Assembly: GCA_027579435.1 (NCBI GenBank)
Contig: JANBPK010001089.1
Location: 1 to 51,948 of the forward strand
Source of the DNA: Candolleomyces eurysporus
Lineage: Eukaryota; Basidiomycota; Agaricomycetes; Agaricales; Psathyrellaceae
Reading direction: 5' to 3'
DNA length: 51,948 nucleotides
A program made the translations under genes and the position numbers. Below, in pieces: positions 1 through 10,100 of the stretch (position 1 is its first letter; the number at the start of each line of letters is the position of its first letter). A model generated the notes under the pieces. It saw nothing but the letters and a program-made list of their open reading frames with translations, did not search any database and had not been told where the DNA came from.

Positions 1-1899
1 TCAACCTCGAGACTGACTCCTAGTTCGAGCGCACTTGAGAGGATGGCATCAGACTCAGGAATCTACCCATATCCTCTGGAGACCCACTTGGTTGAGAGAG
101 CCAACGGTTGTACCGTGACTTCTGTATTTCAAGGTGGCCGAGGGATGGAAGCACGGGTAGAATCGCTTCTTCTGAACGATCATCGTCATTTACATCAACA
201 CCGGGTGAGGGCCTTCAAGACCCGTCGTCGAACCTTGGTTGTCTATCCGAAAGTTCGAACATCCACCGTTCGCATCTCGACGGAGGTGCGAGGCAGACGA
301 GGCGCTTCAACTCGGGGACCATAGCTGGATGTTCGATGAGGCCGATGGCTGTTCTAGAACAGGACCAGGTGCTGGGTGAACGCAATGGTGAGTGCAGCTC
401 GTCTTCTGCAGTGATAATCCCGGTAGCGTTGGCTCGATGATAGGGTGTAGCAGCGCACTCGAAGAACCCAATTTCAGCACTCGGTGGTGCAGTCGCCAAG
501 TTTAATGATCAAACTTGAGTGGCTGGCAGCTGCCGACGAACTCGGTCAAGGAAAGTTTAGAATAGAAGAACTTTGTGCAGCAGGAGTAGGAGGATAACAG
601 GACAGCTTAGCCACGAGAAAGAAAGCGAACTCTTGAAACATCGAGCAGCCACGGTCATCCCAGCAGATAACACAAAATCAAGGAGTGGCCCATCAATCAC
701 ATATGATAGAAGGAAGATCGCCAGTTGTACATCGGACTTTGTGCGTAGTATGCTCTCTCTCGGAACGCCAGAGCTCTATTCTGTTTGCCCAGAAAGCGTA
801 GACCGAAATCATCGCACCTTTCCTCTCTTCTGATCCGGAAAATGTAGAAATGACGCCTTGATGACGCCCTGGTGAAAGCTGGTATCCTAGCCGAGATCTG
901 CGAGGAGTCAGAGGGGCTCAACGAGAGGCTTCATGAAAGCTCTACTTACTCTGAGGCAGACTGGGAAATTCGAGATCCCTCGAAAATTAGCAATGTTGCT
1001 CGGACAAGATCTGACCATCGCCAACTTGAAGCACAGACGAGCGATTGGAAGAATTGCGACTCGAACGTCAACATCCGTTATCCATTAAGCGCTCAGACAT
1101 GCACGCCCAAAGCCAAGCAGCGGTCAGAGAAAATGCCGTTTCTGTGCACAAATAGTTGAGACGTCTGGACAAGTTCCTCTGGAATGCATTGACCTGCCAG
1201 ATCTAGTCAGCCTTGGGCTTGCCTTCACGAGAGAACCGGTGAGACGTACACAACCCTCTTCCGACTCGAAACCCTTCTCAACCTCGAGACCGACGCCTAG
1301 TTCGAGTACAGCTGAGAGGGCGTCCTCATGCCGGGGAGCCTGGCCTTATCTGCTGGAGACCTGTTTGGTTGGGAAAGCCAGTCGTGCTGTGAGTCGTGAA
1401 TTTCAAGGTGTTCGAGGTTCGGACATACTGGGAGTATCGCTTCTTCTGAACGATCACCACCACTTCCATCACCGAGGGGGCAGGGCCTTCAAGACCTCGT
1501 CGTCGAAATTCGACTCTCCATCTGAAAGTCGGAACATCCACCACTTGCAGTTCGACGAAAGTGCGGGGCAGATGAGGTGTTTCAGCTTGGGAACCATAGC
1601 TGGATGTTCGATGAGAATCAATGGTTATTCGAGAATGGGCCCAGGTGTCAGGTGAACGAAATGGTGAGCAGTAGAACGCTTCGAGCGTGATGATTCTTAT
1701 CTTCTGCAGTGATGGTCCTGAGTCGCGTTGGCTCGACAGCAGATGTAGCAGCAGCACGCTCGAAGGCGCAGGTGAAACCAAGGCCGATCTTCCACGAATT
1801 AGATTTGAGAAAGGGAGGGTAGGGATAGAGGGTTGAGTAGGGCTTACAGAGAGTATGTGGATCGGTATGGGTGTAGACGTTCGATCCCCTCCTCCTCTT

Positions 1900-2130
1900 C
1901 CATCGAGCACATCCCCTCTACCAGCCATCCTCGCCGAGGCCTTCCTAAGCGCCTCCTTCATCACACTAGCACTTGTATTGTTGATATAAGACGCTGCCAA
2001 ATGCGTCAACGCACTCCAACCGACAGCGGACCTGTAGGACCAAGCCCTACCAACAACGGAGCGTCAAAAAGCAAGAAATCCCAACCTAATTCAAACTCGT
2101 CCCCAGAACGCCGGAGCTTTTGAAGGTGCT
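1900..2130 (-). pseudogene. Antisense relic of an unidentified gene, repeated in every spacer
   Basis: On the minus strand all spacers keep a recognisable peptide with the core ALTHLAASYINN followed by SASVMKEALRKASARMAGRG, here in one frame as part of a 227-codon open stretch. The equivalent stretches lie near 17930-18120, 26585-26770, 9410-9560 and 33390-33550. In B-type spacers it reads SNINNLQVV and SVNV.KEALREA and is interrupted by stops. Conservation of the same peptide in both diverged spacer types suggests a real exon in the ancestral unit, divergent from the NACHT gene. The ALTHLAA core is faintly ankyrin-like. I do not recognise the family, and frames do not join into a full gene, so I call it a relic. 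Confidence 0.35.
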
Positions 2131-2479
2131 CGGAACTCGGTGAACCCAGATAGAGTCATGGGGCATATTCATGAGCCCGGTAACGAGACGCGGAAGAGAA
2201 GGCAATCGAGGATGTCCTTGGTAGCTGGGGGAGGAGAGGTTGGAGAAGATGAGTTTGACGGAGATGCTTGGGGGGGAGAGAGTATTGCGCCTGAAGGGAA
2301 AACCAGGATTGAATGAACGGGAGTCGGCCCGCTATTGAAATATTGCTTGAATGAGAGCACTGCGGCTGCTGGAAAGATGGGGAGTGAAAGTAGGACGGAG
2401 CTGAGAGGGAAATCAAGAACACATCAGATCTGCGCTGGGAAGCGAATTCGGCAGTTTGTGCCCGCGGCCCTGTTCAAGA

Positions 2480-2641
2480 TAAGGTTTGCCACCTCTTTTT
2501 GCGTGTCCCCTGGGTCAGATGAGCAATGCATAGACGCTCGACAAACAGCTCACAAACACACGAGGTGGACGATATTAGACCGTTCAGGCTGCGGGAACGT
2601 GGTCAGTCCAGCCTCCTTCCTTCCTTCACTTCGACCGCCCC
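2480..2641 (+). promoter_or_regulatory. Conserved 5' flank of NACHT copies (probable promoter and 5' UTR)
   Basis: The 150-165 bp ahead of each NACHT ATG are almost the same in all four units (2480-2641, 9945-10100, 18497-18659, 27120-27284). They share cgtgtcccctgggtcagatg, a caaacagctcacaaacacac stretch and a C/T-rich run (tccttccttcacttcgaccg) ending ccccatgg at the start codon. The pyrimidine-rich run just before the ATG is typical of fungal start regions. I see no TATA box at a set distance. Retention of this block while surrounding spacer sequence drifts supports a shared regulatory role. Confidence 0.4.
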
Positions 2642-4692
2642 ATGGCCAGCAGTTTCAACAATGCCCACAATTTCCGGATCGACAACTTTAATGTGAACCC
2701 CTCAGCGGATCCACTGAGCAGTGAGTCTGGCTCACAGAGCTGTAGTTGAGCGCCTCAATCGATTCTTACCGCGACATACAGAACTCGAGGCTCGGGTCGC
2801 AGCAGGTGCTATCCATGACTCGGCTGAGCGCTGTGATGCCCCCAAATGCTATCCAGAGACCCGAGTCGCTGTCCAAAACAACTTGTACCACTGGATTGTG
2901 GATGGTGACGGAGAATCGCAGCCAAAGAAGATGGTATGGATGACAGGGCCTGCAGGCNACCGGGAAGACGGCCGTTATGGGATCGCTGGCTGGTCGCTGC
3001 GCAGCGAACGGTCTGTTGGGCGCAACATTCTTTTTTGCATCCTGGTCAGCGTCCATTGGCAGGCGCCGGAAGACCGCCTTCGTCACAACCATCGCATACC
3101 AGCTGGCGCAGCACCGAGAAGACTTGAAGAATGCCATTTCCACTGCTATGGAGAAGAACCCGGGTGTTCTCGAAAAGAATCTGCACGTACAGATGGAAAC
3201 TCTCGTTTTGGCCCCTCTCCGGGAGGTCGTTCGTCAATCCAAAGGGCCAGAGCTGCGGGGAGCCATCATCGTCGACGGCCTGGACGAATGCGAAGCCGAA
3301 CAATACCACGATACCAAGATCACAGGCCCACAGGCCACGCCTACACGAACGAACGCGCAAGACCAGCTGGAGATCCTCCAAGTTCTTCAAGCAGCGTCAC
3401 TGGACACAGATTTTCCCTTTCGTATCCTCATCGCCAGCCGTCCCGAGCCCGTATTCCGCGAATTCTTCGACCCCAAAGTAAATCCCACCTTTGCCCAGAA
3501 GCTCGATTTGAACGTGGAGCACAATGCCAACGCCGATATCACGCTCTTTTTGGAAGCCCATTTCGATCTCATTCGTCGCCGTTACAACTTTCCTCTGTCA
3601 TGGCCACCACCAGGAACGATTCGGACCTTGGTGGAGAATGCGTCGGGTCAGTTCATCTACGCCGCAACCGTCATCCGGCTGTTCGACACGGGTCACCGGG
3701 AGGCTCCGAAGGCGTTGCTAGACGCTATTTTGAAGATGGAAGCCACTTGGACAATAACTTCAAACCCACTCGAACAATTGGACGCATTGTACATGCGCAT
3801 CTTGAAGTCTAGTCCAGATCCGCCTCTTTCGGTACGGTGGATTCACGCAATCAACTTGCTTAAACCTCGGCTCGATCCCTCTGCTTTCAACACAAACATG
3901 CTCCTGCAAACAGACCCAGAGAGCAACGAGGCAGAGCACTTGCTCGGAACCCTTCACTCATTGATTCAGATTCCACCTCACAGCGACCAGACGACGACCA
4001 AATATCGCTTTTACCACAAATCGCTGCTCGACTTCCTCGAGGACCCTGGCCGTTGCGGGAAACTGTATGTTGAAGAGAGTGAAAGATACGTGTTCGTCTG
4101 GGATGCATTCGTTCAGGTGTGTGCGAGTGAGTTTGCTTCTGCTTCATGCTTTGTTTCCCTTCAACAGTATAAATCTGATGCTATGGTATTGAAGGGGGTT
4201 GTGACACCCAGTTTTCATACCCGGAAAGCTTCCTCGAATTCTTGGCCTTCTTTCCAGATAGTTCAATTGCAGGTGTGGGCATCGCACACTCCAAGGTCCT
4301 TCATATGCCACCCAGCGCTGATTGGTGGGTGTCGTTGGCCGTCGTACACAAGCAGATTGATTCCCTCTGGAATGTCTTCTGGCAATTTCACCTTTCAGTG
4401 TGTATAGTCCTCAACCTTTTCCAAACTTTGAACTGAAATTCAGTCTTCCTTTATTGTTCATCTTTAGTGCCCCTGGTATCGTTGCAAGCCAGGGTGTAGA
4501 TTATGGAGCCGTTCCATTCTGCGTCGTTTGGGATCAGCTACCCGGATTGCACGTGGAGTGTTTTGGGCTCGCCGAAAATGGGAGCAGACTTCGCAGGGTG
4601 AATTTACAGCTAATAGGGCATTCCGTCGATTGTTTGACAAGGCGCTCGAGGACCTCAAGAAGACAGACTTTGAGACCCAGAGTCGTACATAA
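2642..4692 (+). CDS. NACHT-domain NTPase, array copy 1
   Basis: This is a STAND-class P-loop NTPase of the fungal NLR-like group. Such proteins are signal-transducing switches, some acting in heterokaryon incompatibility. I infer four exons: 2642-2720, 2782-4126, 4195-4397 and 4468-4692, with 61, 68 and 70 bp introns; intron 2 ends ttgaag after a ctgat branch site. Visible parts in order are an Asn-rich N-terminus, Walker A (GPAG-TGKT region near 2945-2970), Walker B IIVDGLDEC, an ILIASRPEPVF sensor motif, ASGQFIYAATVIRL, FYHKSLLDFLEDPGRC, and a C-terminal CPWYRCKPGC module. No ankyrin, WD40 or TPR repeats follow. The 'n' at 2958 lies inside Walker A and is surplus against the other copies. 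Without it the exons sum to 1851 bp (616 residues) in frame; with it the gene is frameshifted. Reading through intron 2 unspliced gives a longer false C-terminus. Confidence 0.85.
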
Positions 4693-5896
4693 TGATAACA
4701 TGTTCATTCTTTTTGCCTGGGCTGATGGTTGCAATCGATAGGAGCTTTGTATTTAGGCGCCAAATAGAAATCGAGAGGTCAAAGGCATCTCTAAAATTGC
4801 GTGATTGAGGCAACAAGGAAGATCCATTACGAGTCAAGGTACGTAGATGCAAAGGAGCCCATAGGCAAGTAGCCCTATCCCTATTTGTTCACTCCTGGTT
4901 CAACCAACTGTAATTGGGTTAATACACGGATGGAAACAGGGTGGGGGAAATTTTGCATGCAGGAGGACTAAGCACCATGCAAGATGTATATATTAATGAG
5001 CAGTCGATGNGTTCTTCAGGCAGCCCCGACATCCACGCATAGTACCCAGCACAAGCATGGGGGAAAGGAGAGGGAAGAGGCAACCCTTTGTTCACCTCAT
5101 TCCGTTCCCTAAGACTTTGGAATTTACGGCTCACAACTCTGAGATACTGTTTCCCTCAATCACGTATCTAAGGTTCTGGCTTGCACGAACACGGGGAGTC
5201 CCGGGCGAATCACGAATGTGGTTTGCTGTTGTGCAATATGCTGCCTCCTCTGCCGAAAATGGCATTTGAGTCGAATAATATTTGAACCGTTGAGCGACAA
5301 TCATTCAGTGAGCGTTGGAGCCATTGAAAGTGGTGGATGAATTATCCCGATGTTTCCGTCGAGGGTAGTGCACAAAGGGAGAGGCGGAACGGCTGGGTGT
5401 GGGCTAGTCTCGTGAACCAGACTCTCGTGAGAGAAGAAAATCGTTCTCTCTGTAAGGTGTGGGCAGGCGATCATCGTCACCCTTCCAAGCTTGCTCAGTG
5501 GGCCCACTCATTGAGGGCGACTGCATGGATTGTACTTCTCCCCCTCTAGTGGCAAGATGTGTTTGAGATCCATATTTTGTCTCGTCGTTGTTGAGTCCTG
5601 TCGTAGACAATATCTTATCCTCGAGTTTGGATTCGATTGCTAACGCCCATTGTCCCCATCATTTTTTAGTTCGATAAGTTTTGAAGAATTTGACTTGTGA
5701 TTCCCTGCTTTTGATATCAGCAATATTTTATCGCTCATTTTCCTGAATATACTGTTCTTCTTGTCAACATTGTTTGAGTCATCGGAGTGCGGAGGATAGT
5801 GTGAGCAGACCGACCTTGGAGGACCGGATCAACCTCTCAGGCTGCTCCGTCGAGGGCGTTTGATCCCGTCAGACTTGTTTGTTGACGCCTCTCCGC
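4693..5896. other. Gap between NACHT copy 1 and MSS1 copy 1, no gene seen
   Basis: This is the longest of the four NACHT-MSS1 gaps (1.2 kb here, 0.8, 0.3 and 0.34 kb in units 2, 3 and 4). Parts align with unit 2, for example gaggtcaaaggcatctctaa here with gaggtcaaaggtacctctag near 12230, so the shorter gaps reflect deletions. It contains an ambiguous base at 5010. Small open frames are not conserved between copies. Promoter elements for MSS1 would be expected in its right end but I cannot point to one. Confidence 0.6.
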
Positions 5897-7690
5897 ATGT
5901 TGCGGTCTCCTCCACTATGTGCACTTCCTAGGCATCTATTATCCAGACTTAACCATTCTCGAAACATTGTTTACTCACTGTCAGGATCCCATGCAAATAC
6001 CCTTCACAAAAAGTCAACAAGAGCTCGCGTTTCTTCAGCATCGTGGCACGGGCTCGTCGCACCGAGGTTGGCCCTGAACGCTACCCCAAGACGGTATCTT
6101 CATAGCGAAAGTATCGTCTTGCCACCCTCAGACGCGCAGAAGAGCACAATATACGCGTTATCCACACCCGCAGGGAAGGCCGGTGTGGGTGTGATACGTA
6201 TTTCGGGTCCTGATGCACTGAAGGAGGTGTGGGGGAGGGTGGTTAAGCCATACTCTCCATCTTCTACGAATGGTATGTGGTGTCTTACTGACCACCTCTT
6301 TTCAGACTGACATGACGTGGTTAGGAAAGCTCGGAGAACCGATGCCTTGGAAGCTTCAACGATGTCGGGTTGTACACCCAGAGAGTGGAGAGACGATTGA
6401 TGACGGGTTAGTCGTGTACTTCAAAGGTTCGTCCTCCGCTCTTCTTCCTTTCAAACTGCTCCTGAGAACTCACTCTTATTGAAACTCGATCCACCGCAGG
6501 CCCAAAATCATTTACTTCCGAAGACGTACTCGAATTGCACATCCATTCCGGCCGTGCAGTTATCTCAGCCGCCCTTTCGGCCCTCTCCAAACTACCCACT
6601 TTTCGACCTGCAGAACCGGGAGANTTCACGAGACGCGCGTATTTGAATGGGAGGCTAGATTTGACGCAGGTGGAGGGGTTGAAGGATTTGATTGATGCAG
6701 AGACGGAAGGGCAGAGGAGAGTCGCTGTCAGAGCTGCTGAGGTGAGTTCAGCGTATCTTTCCCTTCTGTATAACCAAAGGGAGGCTCATTATTTCGATTT
6801 CAGGGCGTCACAAAGCAAAAATTCGACAAACTCCGCGCGGACATTATATCCGGCCTTGCAAAAGTCGAGGCCCTCATCGACTTTGGGGAGGGCGAAGAAA
6901 TCGAAGAAGGCGTGTACGAAGACGCTAAATCGCGGGTCCAGAAAGTCTTGGATACAATCCAAGGATACTTGAACGATCACCGCAGGGGCGAACTCTTGCG
7001 TTCGGGTATTCGGCTTGCGATTTTTGGACCACCACACCGCATAAGTCATCCTTGAATTATCCATGGATATTGGCGGTTTGCCAGTGATTATCGCTGATAC
7101 AGCTGGTCTACGAAAGACGGAAGACGTCGTAGAGAAGATAAGGATCAAAAGAACACGGAAGGTGTGGGTACTCTTCACTTCTTATCTCTGTTCTCCATCA
7201 CACCATATTTTCATGACGCTAATCAATGTCTTGTTTTTAGTGTGGAGAGTGCAGATATCTCAATTTGCGTGCTCTCTTTGCTGGAAGCTGTACAACTGCA
7301 GCAGCGCTGTCACAGCCCAGACTCAGCAGCGTCGTCTCACTGGCAAGATTTAATCTCCTGGAAGAACACTTTCTTCCTATTCAATAAATTCGATCTTGTG
7401 GACTTGACATCAGTACCCTCGTTTACCCGGTTCTTGGACGTCGAGACTACCCGACGGAGTTTGCTACCGCCCGCACCTCGAGTTGAATGCACCATCGACA
7501 ACAACAACAACGTAGGCTTGGAAAGCGAGTTTGACAACGGGTGACGGAGGTGAAGAGTTTTTAAGAGGGTTTACGGAGGTCTTGGAAAGTGGTAGGTGTT
7601 ATTATTTCTCACCTCAACTCAACCTGACCTACTGATCAACTAGGTTCGGCGCGGACAACATCCTAAGCAACACAGCGAGCCCTGTTTGTT
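5897..7690 (+). pseudogene. MSS1: MSS1/MnmE tRNA-modification GTPase, array copy 1 (P-loop deleted)
   Basis: MSS1 is the mitochondrial MnmE homologue that, with MTO1/GidA, modifies wobble uridine of mitochondrial tRNAs. The N-terminus from ATG 5897 is rich in Arg, Ser, His and Leu, like a mitochondrial presequence. The folate-binding domain follows ([39 protein letters not shown]), then the helical domain and the GTPase. Introns are at 6273-6324, 6427-6499 and 6742-6803. At about 7035 the sequence jumps from IFGPP straight to the sequence after GTTRDI, removing the P-loop, an intron and switch I, and creating a stop at 7053-7055. DTAGLR (G3) and NKFD (G4) remain downstream. The C-terminal FCIGK end is missing, as in copy 4. 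It cannot encode a working GTPase. Confidence 0.85.
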
Positions 7691-10100
7691 GGTCCAACAC
7701 AGAAACGCGCGATCTTGCTTGGTCAAGTCCGCAAAACACAGCTGGTATTCCACTGTTACTGCACAAACATTCCTCTAACTGTCGACGAACTATGCGGATC
7801 TACTTTGCTCCCTCGCTCGCGTCGCACCATTCTTGTAAGACCTGAACTCGGGTGAGTACCTCTGACTGCTGTTGGTTAGCTATTGTTAATCTGGGTGGTT
7901 CATCCAATCCTCCAGGAGACGTTGCGCCCCTGGACTCGGCAAGCAGCCATGGAAGTGCCGATTGAACCTTTTTACGGAGAGCGTAAGTGAATCAATAAAG
8001 TGGTCTACAAGGATTTTTTTTTTTATAAACTCGTTATTACTTGGCAGGTTGCGTGGAATAATCTTAAAGGACATTCAGATTTATGTAGACTCGTATGCGA
8101 TTCGTTCAATAGTATCTATGTGACCCCAATCTCAGCGCTCGGTTGTGCAGTCGCCAACTTGGGTGATCAACTCGAGCAGCTGGCAGTAGCAGAATAGGGT
8201 TCTATTCTGTTTGCCCGAAAATCGTAGACCAAAACGGCCGCACCTAACGGTACCCTTCCTCCCTTCTGATCCAAAAGGTGTAGAAACGACACTCTGATGA
8301 AAGCTGGTACCCTAGTCAAGATCTGCGGGGGCTCAGAGGGGCTCAGCGAGAGAAATCAATGCTTCAGAGAAGCTCGAGTTACTCGGAGGCAGACTGGGAA
8401 ATTGGAGATCCCCCGAGAAGTAGCGATGTTGCTCGGACAATATCTGACCGTCCTCAACTTGAAGCACAGACGAGTGATTGAAGGAGTTGTGACCTCGACG
8501 TTAACATCTGCTACCCACCAAATCGCTCAGACATATACGTGTACGCCCAAAGCCTAGCCGCGAGTTAGAGAAAATACTGTTTCTGCACACGGATAGTCGA
8601 GATGCCTGCGTACGTTCCTCTGGAATGTACTGACCTGCCAGATATAGTCAGCCTTGGGCGTCCCCTTCACGAGAGAACCGGCGGAGACATACACAACCTT
8701 TTCCGACTTAAATCCCTCTTCAACCTCGAGACCGACTCCTAATTCGAGTACATTTGAGAGGATGGCCTCGAACTGAGGAACTTACCCATATCCTCTGGAG
8801 ACTCGCTCGGTTGAGAGAGCTAACGGTGGTACCGTGAGTCACGAATTTGAAGGTGTTCGGTATGGAAGCACTGGCAGTCTTGCTTCCTCTGAGCGGCGAT
8901 CACCTTTTCCATCAACGTTGAGTGAGGCCTCCAGGACCTCGTCATTGAACCCTAAGCCTCCATCCGAAAGTTTGAACATCCAACGGTTGCAGCTTTGCGG
9001 AGCTGAGAAGGAGACGAGGTGCCTCAGCTTGGCAGCCGAAGCTCAACGTTCGATGAGGGTCAATGGCTGTTCCAGAACGGGGCCAGGTGCGGGTGATGGA
9101 AATGGTGGGTAACGGTCGGCTTCAAGCCTGATGTGCCTTATCTTCTGCAGCGATAATTCTGGTTTGGTTTTGGCTCGATAATACGTGTAGCAGCGCAATC
9201 AAAGGCTCAGGTGGAACCGGGGATATGGCTGAGACTGATCCTCCATGAGTTGAATCTGAGAAAGGGAGAGTAAGGATAGAGTTGAACAGGGTTTAGATGT
9301 AGTATGTTGACCGGTATGTGTTGAGAAATTCGAACCCATGACCTAATCCTTCTTGCTTGCTTCGACCACATTCCATCCACCAACTCCATAAATCAACCCC
9401 GAGGCATCCCTTGGCGCCTCCTTCATCACATTAACACTCAGAACGACCTGCAAATCGTTCATATTAGACGCCGCTAAATGCGTCAACGTACTTCAATCAG
9501 GAACTAAGCTCCTCACCATGGCCCTTGGATGAAGCTCCACCGGTAACGGTGCATCAAAGGGCGAGAAAGCCCAATCATCCGGTTCAAATCGTCCTCCAAG
9601 GACAAGAGCTTTCAAGGAGGGGGTGTAAGCCCTAGATCAGAGTTTGGTAATGGGGTATGTTCATGAACCCGGCAACAAGATGCAGAAGAGTAGGCGGTCG
9701 CAGAAGGAATTTGTGACGAGGGGAGGAGAGGTTGGCGAGGATGAGTTTGTCGGAGATGCTTAGATGGACAGAGCACTGGGGCCTGCAAGGGAGAACCAGA
9801 ATTGAATGAACGGGAGTCGGCCCGCGGTCTTGGATATTGCTTGAATGAGAGCACTGCGGCTGCTGGAAAGATGGGGAGTGAAAGTAGGACGGAGCTGGGA
9901 GAAACCGAGAACGCATCTGCGCCGGGGCCTCTTCAAGATAAGATCTCCCACCCCTTTTTGCGTGTCCCCTGGGTCAGATGAGCGTTGCATAGACGCTCGA
10001 CAAACAGCTCACAAACACACGAGGCGGTCGATGTGAAACCGTTCAGGCTGCGGCAACGTGGTCAGTCCAGCCTCCTTCCTTCCTTCATTTCGACCGCCCC
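7691..10100. repeat. B-type spacer between units 1 and 2
   Basis: It is closely similar to 31673-33877, including a T run followed by tataaact near 8020 and 32005. Compared with A-type spacers it lacks the segment encoding the MSS1 C-terminus and has only one copy of the 1.28 kb subrepeat (tcaacctcgagaccgactcc near 8718). No gene is supported. It holds the degenerate antisense relic near 9410-9560. The last 155 bp are the conserved NACHT 5' flank. Confidence 0.75.

Larger units (their letters stand above)
1..2641. repeat. A-type spacer of the tandem array, unit 1 (5' part cut by window edge)
   Basis: Position 1 aligns with 16002 and 24659, so this is the right part of a spacer seen whole at 14968-18659 and 23620-27284. 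It contains an internal direct duplication: the stretch starting tcaacctcgaga at 1 recurs, diverged, at about 1278, and the same offset (1277-1283) is seen in the other A spacers. Small open frames occur on both strands but they differ between copies, so I do not call genes. A minus-strand relic at about 1900-2130 is listed separately. The last 160 bp before the NACHT start are conserved in all units. Confidence 0.8.

Noticed and set aside
43..440. Overlapping + strand frames in the spacers, repeated at 16044 and 24701
   Set aside because: Two overlapping frames are equally open and the B-type copies break them. No codon-level conservation or domain supports either.
1326..2009. 227-codon minus-strand frame taken as an intact gene
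   Set aside because: The frame is not kept at full length in sister spacers. Only one short part recurs, so I list a relic instead.
2977..4407. A long open frame reading through NACHT intron 2 and ending in SGNFTFQCV
   Set aside because: The stretch after 4126 has a strong gtgagt donor, a ctgat branch site and an acceptor, and exon lengths are in phase in all four copies only when it is spliced. The read-through tail is the wrong frame of exon 3.
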